Assembly (NCBI GenBank): GCA_003222855.1
Contig: QHXH01000298.1
Coordinates: 1-6,435, forward strand
Source: Acidobacteriota bacterium
GTDB lineage: Bacteria > Acidobacteriota > Blastocatellia > Pyrinomonadales > Pyrinomonadaceae
Length of the DNA stretch: 6,435 nt
Reading direction: 5' to 3'
This document shows positions 1 through 6,117 of this stretch, piece by piece. A program made the translations under genes and the position numbers. The first letter of the stretch is position 1; each line of letters opens with the position of its first letter. Below the pieces are notes generated by a model. That model was not told the origin of the DNA and did not search any database. It worked only from the letters and a program-made list of their open reading frames with translations.

Positions 1-2328
1 GAGATTCCGCCGAAGTTCGCCGGCAAACCGCCGCTGAATCCGGACGCGCACAAAGGCCAGCTCGGCACGAAGACTTGGAAAGGCGCGCAAGGGCTCGCGG
101 AGGACGTTCGCTACTACGGGCAATGGATGCAAGAGGAGGCGGAGAAGCGTATCGGTTATCTGTACCCGAAGATTGAGATTACGGCTGCTATGGCGAGGGA
201 GCGGCCCGACCTAAAAGCCCTCGTTGGGCAAAAACTCACGGTGACCGCGTGGCTCTGGGCGCGGACGGTGAAGAGCCCGAATCCTGCGTTTCGGAACGTG
301 GACGTGCCGCTCGTTTCAACTTTCATGCTTTCGATTAAGCCGGGAAAGGAAGCTTGGGTAGAGCCAGTAATTGAAAGTGACGGTTACCGGTTCAACGTCA
401 AACTCGGCCAACCGAAGAACGTCGATGCAGCCAAAGCTGGGACCAAGCTCGGACGAGGCGCGAATTTCCAATGCCTAATGTCCGGTGCACCGATAGCCGG
501 TGACTATATCAAAGCGGAGGGCAAGGCCGGACGGCTGAGCGCGCGTCTTATGGCTATCGTCGCAGCGGGCGACCGTGGCAGGTTTTTTTTATCACCGCTG
601 GCCGAGCAAGAGGCTGCCGCACGCAAAGCAATACCAGATTGGAAACCCGAAGGTGCCGTCCCGCCGCGTCTCACTGGCGGTACCTGTGTTCCTTATGGCC
701 TTACTACTTGGGGCGATCTTTTCACACCGCGGCAAGTAGTAGCTTTGACAACATTTTCTCAACTCGTCGGTGAAACGATGGAGCGCGTCCGTGCCGATGC
801 GCCGCCCCGAGCTGCAAAGGAGTCGAACGGCCCGATGTCGTATGCGGATGCGATAGGTGTGTATCTCAGCCTCGCTGTTAGCAAGCTGGCGGACCGTTCG
901 TCATCCATATGCTCGTGGGCGTTATTGCGGCAACATCCGATCAACACGTTCAGCCGCCAAGCGATACCAATGACGTGGGACTACGCTGAAAGCAATCCCA
1001 TTGGGGGCGCTAGTGGGAATTTCAGTGGCGGCATCAAATCGATCGCCGATGGCTTACTCAATTGCGACCCGCGATGCAGCGGTAAGGCAGAACAGCTTGA
1101 TGCGGCTAAACAGGTACTCAGCGATGGAAAGATTGTCGCGACAGACCCGCCATACTACGACAACATAGCATACGCAGATCTGTCTGACTTTTTCTACGTC
1201 TGGCTTCGTAGGTCTCTTCGACATGTAATACCTGATCTCTTCGCCACTGTTGCGGTGCCGAAGGCTGAAGAGCTCGTCGCTACAGCCTATCGTCATGGTA
1301 GCGTGGCAAAAGCGGAGGCTTTCTTTCTGAAGGGAATGACGCAGGCTATGCAGCAACTTGCCCAAAACGGACATCCGTCGTTCCCCGTTACGATGTATTA
1401 TGCATTCAAGCAGTCCGAGAGCAGAAGTGATATCGGAACGCATAGCAGCGGGTGGGAAACATTTCTAGATGCAGTGATTCGCGCAGGGTTCGGTGTGAGC
1501 GGCACGTGGCCAATGCGCACGGAGGTGACTGACAAACTTAAAGCGGCGACGAACGCACTTGCCTCAAGCATAGTGCTCGTCTGCCGTCCACGTGCAGCGG
1601 ATGCGCCGACCGTGACGCGTAAGGAGTTCGCAGCAGCGCTCCAGCAGGAGCTAGCAGAATCGGTACGGCACTTGCAGGCGGGCAACATCGCGCCGGTTGA
1701 TCTGGCTCAAGGAGCAATCGGCCCGGGCATGGCTGTGTTTACCCGCTACTCGAAAGTGCTCGACGCCCAAGGAAAACCGCTCTCTGTGCGCGAGGCGCTA
1801 TTGCTCATCAATGAAACGCTCGACACCGCGCTCGCCGAACAGGAAGGCGATTTCGATTCCGACAGTCGATGGGCGCTGGCATGGTTCGATCAGTACGGAT
1901 TCGCCGACGGCGAGTTTGGCGTTGCTGAAATCCTGTCGAAGGCCAAGAACACCAGCGTGGACGGAATTGTAGAAGCCGGAGTTGCGCATTCCAAAGCCGG
2001 CAAGGTGCGATTGCTCAGGCCTAACGAGTTATCAGTCGACTGGGATCCGACGACTGACTTTCGCCTCACGCATTGGGAAATTGTTCATCACCTGATCCGT
2101 GCGCTTGAGACAAGTGGCGAATCCGCCGCAGCCGAGATCGTGACAAAGCTTGGATCGAAAGCGGAAACTGCGCGCGCGCTTTGCTATCGCTTGTACACGC
2201 TCTGCGAGCGGAAGAAGCGCGCAGCGGAAGCGCTATCTTACAATGCGCTCGTGCAAAGCTGGCCAGAGATTCTCCGACTAGCGAAGGAGCAAGCGTCGGC
2301 TGTTCCAGTGCAACAAGAGTTGGTTTAA
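1..2328 (+). CDS. DUF1156 adenine-specific DNA methylase, 5' partial (defence-associated)
   Basis: Predicted N6-adenine DNA methyltransferase of the DUF1156 family, probably the modification subunit of a methylase-ATPase anti-phage system. The frame is open from base 1, before the first ATG at 127, and the leading residues (IPPKFAGKPP, then WKGAQGLAEDVRYYG) match the family, so the gene is cut by the window edge and 127 is not its start. The 775 visible codons lack the family's N-terminal DUF1156 segment and SAM-binding motif I. Motif IV is seen as DPPYYDNI (D codon at 1144), followed by the conserved YADLSDFFYVWLRRSLR. Other family landmarks are PKAEELVATAYRHG, WETFLDAVIRAGF, NALASSIVLVCRP and a long C-terminal region ending near 2328. 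At the usual Zn-ribbon site the residues read VKSPNPAF (274-289) instead of paired cysteines, which may be normal for this subfamily. No internal stop or frame change is seen. It ends 9 bases before the DUF499 gene, indicating one operon. The family call is strong; activity and target site are unknown. Confidence 0.93.
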   Translation, partial: EIPPKFAGKPPLNPDAHKGQLGTKTWKGAQGLAEDVRYYGQWMQEEAEKRIGYLYPKIEITAAMARERPDLKALVGQKLTVTAWLWARTVKSPNPAFRNVDVPLVSTFMLSIKPGKEAWVEPVIESDGYRFNVKLGQPKNVDAAKAGTKLGRGANFQCLMSGAPIAGDYIKAEGKAGRLSARLMAIVAAGDRGRFFLSPLAEQEAAARKAIPDWKPEGAVPPRLTGGTCVPYGLTTWGDLFTPRQVVALTTFSQLVGETMERVRADAPPRAAKESNGPMSYADAIGVYLSLAVSKLADRSSSICSWALLRQHPINTFSRQAIPMTWDYAESNPIGGASGNFSGGIKSIADGLLNCDPRCSGKAEQLDAAKQVLSDGKIVATDPPYYDNIAYADLSDFFYVWLRRSLRHVIPDLFATVAVPKAEELVATAYRHGSVAKAEAFFLKGMTQAMQQLAQNGHPSFPVTMYYAFKQSESRSDIGTHSSGWETFLDAVIRAGFGVSGTWPMRTEVTDKLKAATNALASSIVLVCRPRAADAPTVTRKEFAAALQQELAESVRHLQAGNIAPVDLAQGAIGPGMAVFTRYSKVLDAQGKPLSVREALLLINETLDTALAEQEGDFDSDSRWALAWFDQYGFADGEFGVAEILSKAKNTSVDGIVEAGVAHSKAGKVRLLRPNELSVDWDPTTDFRLTHWEIVHHLIRALETSGESAAAEIVTKLGSKAETARALCYRLYTLCERKKRAAEALSYNALVQSWPEILRLAKEQASAVPVQQELV

Positions 2329-2337
2329 CGAGAAGCC

Positions 2338-4350
2338 ATGGCAATCACGAATTACGAGCGAGTCGGCAAAGCGATGGAGCTATTACGTGAAGGTTTGGCG
2401 CCTTTCGTCGAGCGCGAGCTGAAGACGGAGTACGGCGAACAGACTTGGTTTGAAGAGACCAAACGGAACCTCACCCAACAGCAACTCAAGTTCGTGGAGA
2501 AGAAAGGGAAGCCGGAGTGGGACGTGGCCATGCTCCTGGGTGTTCTGTGGAATTCCTGGAACAATGTCTTCCGCAAAACTCTCGGGCCAGCCGAGCGAAG
2601 TCTCGTGAGCGAGCTGCGCGATGCGCGAAACAAATGGGCGCATCAACAACCGTTCAGCACTGATGATGCTTACCGCGTATTCGACAGTATCGGAAGACTT
2701 CTGACCGCGGTCTCTGCACCGCAATCGGCTGAACTAGAAAAAATGAAGATGGAGCTACTGCGGCTCCGCTTCGATGAACAGGTCCGTGGTGAAAAGCGGA
2801 AGGCTGCTGGCTCGTTGATCGAAACAGCGGCTGCGGGTGCGTTGCCACCGTGGCGCGAAGTCGTCACTCCGCACAAGGACGTTGCGAGTGGGCGTTATCA
2901 GCAAGCCGAGTTTGCCGCTGATCTCTGGCAGGTGCATCTCGGTGAAGGAACGGATGAATATCGCAAGCCAACCGAGTTCTTCCGGCGCACTTATCTGACG
3001 GAAAGCTTGCGCCGATTGCTTGTCAGCGCGGTGCAACGCATCTCCGGAGCCGGTGGTGATCCTGTGGTACAACTGCAAACCAACTTCGGCGGCGGCAAAA
3101 CGCATTCGATGCTCGCGCTCTATCATTTGTTTTCCGGCGCAACTCCTGGGGAATTGGCTGGCGTCGATACGGTAATGGCCGAAGCCGACGTGAAGACTTT
3201 GCCGAAGGCGAAGCGGGTCGTGCTTGTGGGAACAAAAATTTCGCCGAGCACCCCATCGACCAAGCCGGACGGCACAGTTGTCCGAACGTTGTGGGGCGAG
3301 CTTGCCTATCAACTCGGCGGAAAGAAGGCGTTCAAGCGGATCGAAGCGGATGATCAAAAGGCAACCAGTCCTGGCGACACGCTGCGTGAGCTATTCAACG
3401 AGTACGGACCGTGTCTCATCCTCATCGATGAGTGGGTAGCTTATGCGCGGCAGCTTCATGACCAAAGTGACTTGCCGGCCGGCGGCTTTGAAACGCAGTT
3501 CACTTTTGCGCAGGCGCTCACAGAATCGGCGAAGCTGGTAAAGAATTGTCTGCTCGTAATTTCCTTGCCTGCATCGGACACCGGTGTGTCGCCGCATGCG
3601 CAAGCTGATGATGCGGAAGTCGGAGGTGTGCGCGGGCGGGAAGCGCTCGACCGCCTTCGTAACGTAATCGGTCGCGTGGAATCGTCGTGGCGACCAGCGA
3701 CAGCCGAGGAGAGCTTTGAGATCGTGCGGCGAAGATTGTTCGAGCCGCTTGCAGGGCCGGAACATTTTAAGCAGCGCGACGTGGTTGCGCGCGCATTCGC
3801 CGATCTCTATCGAGCGCAACACGCCGAGTTTCCGCCAGAGTGTCGCGACAGCGAATACGAAATGCGGTTGAAGGCCGCATATCCGATTCACCCAGAAATC
3901 TTCGACCGCCTTTATACGGACTGGTCAACACTGCTGAAGTTTCAACGAACCCGCGGCGTGTTGCGCTTGATGGCGTCGGTCATTCATTCCTTGTGGGAGA
4001 AGGGAGATCGCAATCCACTGATCTTGCCGTGCATGATCCCGATCGATGATCCACGAGTACAATTCGAGCTGACGCGTTACCTCTCAGACAACTGGGTTCC
4101 TGTAATCGAGAAAGACTGGAAAGCTGCACGCGACGCGGCGTGTGGCGCGCACGATTTATCTTGGCTCCGCTCCGACAGCGACCGCGGCTCATCGCGGACT
4201 GGAAGATCGCCGAGTGAAACTCGGTTGCGTGATGCCGGGCGAAGTGCCGTCGCACTTCGTCGATGCATTGCGTCGTCTTACCGCGGCAGCAACTTATCTT
4301 TACCAAGATGGTCCGCGCGTTTGGTACTCGACACAGCCGACAGTCACTAA
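2338..4350 (+). CDS. N-terminal fragment of DUF499 protein: HEPN domain plus P-loop ATPase core
   Basis: This ORF of 670 codons starts at ATG 2338, nine bases after the methylase stop. The preceding GAGAAG (2330-2335) is a poor and closely spaced ribosome site, so translational coupling is likely. Residues 1 to about 125 form a Swt1-type HEPN domain beginning ITNYERVGKAMELLREGLAP. Its R-x4-H motif is RNKWAH (R97, H102), the pattern of HEPN ribonucleases. A helical linker (EKMKMELLRLRFDEQVRGEKRK) leads to the DUF499 P-loop region. Walker A is TNFGGGKTHS (K254, T255) and Walker B is LILIDE (D364, E365). Further family blocks are DLPAGGFETQFTFAQALTESAK, AYPIHPEIFDRLYTDWSTL and FQRTRGVLRLMASVIHSLWEKGDRNPLILP. 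Family-like sequence stops at about residue 593; the remaining 77 residues are out-of-frame read-through to TAA 4348-4350. If translated, this half would keep both the HEPN and ATP-binding motifs. Confidence 0.82.
   Translation: MAITNYERVGKAMELLREGLAPFVERELKTEYGEQTWFEETKRNLTQQQLKFVEKKGKPEWDVAMLLGVLWNSWNNVFRKTLGPAERSLVSELRDARNKWAHQQPFSTDDAYRVFDSIGRLLTAVSAPQSAELEKMKMELLRLRFDEQVRGEKRKAAGSLIETAAAGALPPWREVVTPHKDVASGRYQQAEFAADLWQVHLGEGTDEYRKPTEFFRRTYLTESLRRLLVSAVQRISGAGGDPVVQLQTNFGGGKTHSMLALYHLFSGATPGELAGVDTVMAEADVKTLPKAKRVVLVGTKISPSTPSTKPDGTVVRTLWGELAYQLGGKKAFKRIEADDQKATSPGDTLRELFNEYGPCLILIDEWVAYARQLHDQSDLPAGGFETQFTFAQALTESAKLVKNCLLVISLPASDTGVSPHAQADDAEVGGVRGREALDRLRNVIGRVESSWRPATAEESFEIVRRRLFEPLAGPEHFKQRDVVARAFADLYRAQHAEFPPECRDSEYEMRLKAAYPIHPEIFDRLYTDWSTLLKFQRTRGVLRLMASVIHSLWEKGDRNPLILPCMIPIDDPRVQFELTRYLSDNWVPVIEKDWKAARDAACGAHDLSWLRSDSDRGSSRTGRSPSETRLRDAGRSAVALRRCIASSYRGSNLSLPRWSARLVLDTADSH
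4106..4141 (+). other. Frame-change junction in the DUF499 gene
   Basis: Frame 2 is closed by TAA at 4103-4105, and frame 1 loses family similarity after EKD (codon ending at 4116). The switch must therefore fall in this interval, most likely at 4116-4118 where frame 1 EKD meets frame 2 GKLHATRRVART. The net effect is one extra base modulo three. The short repeat GAAAG occurs at 4110-4114 and 4119-4123 on either side, which could have helped a slippage or deletion. No typical programmed-frameshift signal is evident. Confidence 0.7.
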
Positions 4351-5602
4351 ATTAGCAGAGGACCGCGCTGAGCAACTCAAGCGTGATCCCGACAAGATGG
4401 CGATGGAACTTGATCGACGGCTGCGTCGCGATCTTGGCAAGGCCGGAAACTTTTCACGAGTGCATCCGATGCCACGAACCAGTGCTGAGGTACCCGATGA
4501 TCTCGACGCCCGGCTCGTTGTGTTGGGAATTGACGATGTTTACACGAAAGAGGCCGGCAATGCCGCGGAGCTAGCTGCGAAATCAATACTCGAAACGCGA
4601 GGGAACACGCCGCGCATTTATCGAAACACGCTTGTATTCCTGGCGGCAGATAAAGTTCGGCTCCAAGACTTGGACGAGGCGACGCGAAAATATCTCGCTT
4701 GGGAATCAATCCTTGATGAGAAGGAGAGCCTCGATCTTTCGCCATTTCAAGTCCGATCGGCTGAAACGCAAAAGAATGCAGCGGATAGCGCTGTGACCGC
4801 GCGATTACCAGAGACGTACCAGTGGCTACTCTTGCCCACGCAAAGCAGCGCGCAGTCGCAAATCGAATGGCAAGCTCTTCGGCTTTCAGGCAGCGAGAAC
4901 CTCGCTGTACGCGCTAGCAAGAAAATTGTTAACGAAGAACTGCTCATCCCGAGCTTGGGTGCGAATCGTTTAAGAATGGAACTGGATCGCGTTCCGCTTT
5001 GGCGCGGTGATCATGTCGCCATTCGACAATTGGTCGATGATTTCGCGCGCTACATTTATCTTCCGAGACTCGCAGACTCCGCAGTTCTGATGAATGCCGT
5101 ACGCGATGGCCTAACCTTGCTCACATGGACTGAGGATTCATTCGCTTACGCTGAGAGTCTCGACGAGACAGCGGGCAGATATCGCGGTCTTCGCGGCGGC
5201 CAGAATGTTTCCATCTCTGAAAACGATACTGGATTGTTAGTTAAGCCCGAAGTAGCCAAAAGACAGATTGAAGCGGAAACCGCCAGTCGTGGTGATTCAG
5301 CGGCAGGTGTTGTAGAGCAAACTAGCGAACAAGAAAAGGGCGAGGAAAAAGGGAAAGGTCCGAAAGCTCCGCGACGTTTTCACGGCACTGTCGAACTTGA
5401 CGCCGAGCGCGCAGGCCGAGATGCGAGCCAAATCGCAGATGAAGTCATCTCACACTTAAACAGCGTGGTTGGAGCTGAAGTGCGGGTGACATTGGAAATC
5501 GACGCTACCATCCCCAATGGTGCGACCGAACAAGTGGTGAGGACCGTGACAGAAAACTGCAAATCACTAAAATTTAAGCAGCAGGGCTTTGAAGCAGACT
5601 AG
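4142..5602 (+). CDS. C-terminal fragment of DUF499 protein
   Basis: This frame-2 ORF encodes the C-terminal half of the DUF499 ATPase. The first possible start is GTG 4142, but it lies inside the conserved block RRVARTIYLGSAP, and the frame is open back to 4106 after a TAA at 4103. The bases before 4142 contain no ribosome-binding site, so the GTG is probably just the valine codon of the original gene. Conserved family blocks run throughout: YLYQDGPRVWYSTQPTVTKL, NTPRIYRNTLVFLAADK, LPETYQWLLLP, RLRMELDRVPLWRGDHVA and LTWTEDSFAYA. A charged low-complexity linker (EQEKGEEKGKGPKAP) follows, then the terminal module RRFHGTVELD to LKFKQQGFEAD. It overlaps the N-terminal ORF by 209 bases in another frame. 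It holds no ATP-binding motif, so it could act only together with the N-terminal half. Independent translation is unproven. Confidence 0.75.
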   Translation: MARTIYLGSAPTATAAHRGLEDRRVKLGCVMPGEVPSHFVDALRRLTAAATYLYQDGPRVWYSTQPTVTKLAEDRAEQLKRDPDKMAMELDRRLRRDLGKAGNFSRVHPMPRTSAEVPDDLDARLVVLGIDDVYTKEAGNAAELAAKSILETRGNTPRIYRNTLVFLAADKVRLQDLDEATRKYLAWESILDEKESLDLSPFQVRSAETQKNAADSAVTARLPETYQWLLLPTQSSAQSQIEWQALRLSGSENLAVRASKKIVNEELLIPSLGANRLRMELDRVPLWRGDHVAIRQLVDDFARYIYLPRLADSAVLMNAVRDGLTLLTWTEDSFAYAESLDETAGRYRGLRGGQNVSISENDTGLLVKPEVAKRQIEAETASRGDSAAGVVEQTSEQEKGEEKGKGPKAPRRFHGTVELDAERAGRDASQIADEVISHLNSVVGAEVRVTLEIDATIPNGATEQVVRTVTENCKSLKFKQQGFEAD

Positions 5603-5629
5603 GATCAGATCGCGGTTTTCGCTGATCCT
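5601..5629 (+). terminator. Hairpin overlapping the DUF499 stop codon, possible terminator
   Basis: AGGATCAG (5601-5608) and CTGATCCT (5622-5629) are perfect 8-bp inverted repeats around a 13-base loop, starting within the TAG stop codon at 5600-5602. The position at the end of the operon fits transcription termination or protection of the transcript's 3' end. There is no T-run after the hairpin; the following bases are purine-rich, so it is not a classical intrinsic terminator. Confidence 0.4.
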
Positions 5630-5630
5630 C

Positions 5631-5740
5631 ATGAAGAAGCGCGGAAAAATAGCAGAAAGGCGAAAAAAAGGAAGAAGTACGAATTAAGAAGGAGGAAGTA
5701 GGGCAGCAAACAGAAATTGGAAAGGAAGAAGGAAGAATTT
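5631..5740 (+). repeat. Polypurine low-complexity tract
   Basis: By direct count about 91 of 110 bases on this strand are A or G, with repeated variants of GGAAGAAG, AAGGAGGAAG and AAGGAAGAAGGAAGAA and the element GAATTAAGAAGG. It begins directly after the hairpin at the DUF499 stop. A Shine-Dalgarno-like AAGGAGG (5689-5695) occurs in it with no start codon at a useful distance, so it reads as low-complexity sequence rather than a translation signal. I recall similar purine-rich spacers in Verrucomicrobia, but cannot verify that here. Confidence 0.6.
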
Positions 5741-5892
5741 CATATGTGAATCATCTTCGCCGCCGGTTCCCATCGGCAAGATCACAATCGATCGAATGGA
5801 GCATGGATTGCAGTTGGAGTTTTGTAAGCAAACGTCAACTCCGAAAGCGTTCGCGAGCAGGCGCTCAACGTTTAATTCAGTGAGAATGTTTT

Positions 5893-5911
5893 CGGCGGTC
5901 GTAGACCGCCG
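5893..5911. repeat. Short perfect palindrome (REP-like hairpin)
   Basis: CGGCGGTC and GACCGCCG form a perfect 8-bp GC-rich stem around the 3-base loop GTA. The palindrome, followed by GCTACA, resembles a dispersed intergenic repeat I associate with soil Verrucomicrobia. There is no T-run behind it, so termination is less likely than a REP-type element. It is directly followed by the 9-bp tandem repeats. Confidence 0.6.
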
Positions 5912-5921
5912 CTACAGATAA

Positions 5922-5948
5922 ATCTGCGAGATCCGCGTAATCCGCGGT
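5922..5948. repeat. Three tandem 9-bp repeats, ATCYGCG core
   Basis: The units ATCTGCGAG, ATCCGCGTA and ATCCGCGGT follow each other without gaps at 5922, 5931 and 5940. They share a seven-base core, ATC-Y-GCG, followed by two variable bases. The repeats begin ten bases after the 5893-5911 palindrome, so the two probably form one composite intergenic element. I see no coding role. An operator with sites one per helical turn is conceivable but would need about 10-11 bp spacing. Confidence 0.55.
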
Positions 5949-6108
5949 TAGTCATGTATCGCTCTCTCCAACGAGGTAACGAGCAGCGACTCGTAGGGGG
6001 CATCGAAAAATCCCACGCTTGCGTCGTAGCGGCGGATTGGCTCCGGCGGATACCTTCTGATGCTCGAATGATGAAAACTCACGACAGAATATCGCTCGTC
6101 CCCGGCCC

Positions 6109-6113
6109 AGGAG
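6109..6113 (+). promoter_or_regulatory. Ribosome binding site of the exported-protein gene
   Basis: AGGAG lies four bases before ATG 6118 and ten bases before a second in-frame ATG at 6124. Both spacings are off the optimum, so either start may be used. The choice changes only two residues of the signal peptide. Confidence 0.6.
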
Positions 6114-6117
6114 AAAA

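Larger units (their letters stand above)
2338..5602 (+). pseudogene. DUF499 ATPase with Swt1-type HEPN domain, disrupted by an internal frame change
   Basis: The whole span encodes a single homolog of the large DUF499 ATPase that accompanies DUF1156 methylases, but in two frames. Frame 1 matches the family from ATG 2338 to about 4116 (through NWVPVIEKD). Frame 2 matches from about 4118 (GKLHATRRVARTIYLGSAP) to the natural C-terminus ending GFEAD at 5602. Joined at that point it would give about 1,087 residues; the family is usually about 1,100. From memory of homologs, roughly 18 residues containing a DGP..LPL..D pattern should lie between EKD and GK, and they occur in none of the three frames here. 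That favours a real out-of-frame deletion over a one-base read error. The rest of the coding sequence is undecayed, so the lesion looks recent. Alternatives are an assembly error or a working two-polypeptide form. It follows the methylase by 9 bases and is probably cotranscribed with it. Confidence 0.8.
5603..6117. other. Intergenic region of about 515 bases with repeats, no convincing gene
   Basis: No ORF here has a family resemblance, a good ribosome site and sensible length together. From left to right it holds the end of the hairpin at the DUF499 stop, a purine-rich tract (about 5631-5740), a stretch with no clear structure (5741-5890), the palindrome at 5893-5911, the 9-bp repeats at 5922-5948, and about 160 bases before the exported-protein gene. 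A weak 5-bp inverted repeat, ACGAG/CTCGT, lies at 5979-5994. The promoter of the downstream gene should be in the last 150 bases, but I see no clear -35/-10 pair. Confidence 0.6.

Noticed and set aside
127..129. ATG 127 as the methylase start
   Set aside because: The same frame is open to base 1 and those residues are family-conserved, so the true start lies upstream of the window.
2755..3357. 200-codon antisense ORF
   Set aside because: It lies wholly opposite the strongly conserved HEPN-DUF499 coding region. Its composition (many R, P, S) is typical of a shadow frame, and it resembles no family.
3391..3891. 166-codon antisense ORF
   Set aside because: It overlaps the DUF499 ATPase core on the opposite strand, which explains the codon pattern there. 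No recognisable domain.
5631..5687. 18-codon basic ORF (MKKRGKIAERRKKG...) after the hairpin
   Set aside because: Its lysine and arginine content follows from the purine-rich DNA, and it lacks a ribosome-binding site.
5816..5842. Inverted repeat GGAGTT/AACTCC as a terminator
   Set aside because: The stem is only 6 bp with a 15-base loop, has no T-run, and occurs at a level expected by chance.
5688..5922. Open frame ending at a TAA at 5920-5922, with an ATG at 5796 (41 codons)
   Set aside because: It has no ribosome site at a useful distance, runs through the polypurine tract and the palindrome, and resembles no family.
5922..5948. CRISPR array or phage attachment site
   Set aside because: The 9-bp units adjoin each other with no spacers, and no tRNA gene, integrase or second copy of the unit is seen in the window.
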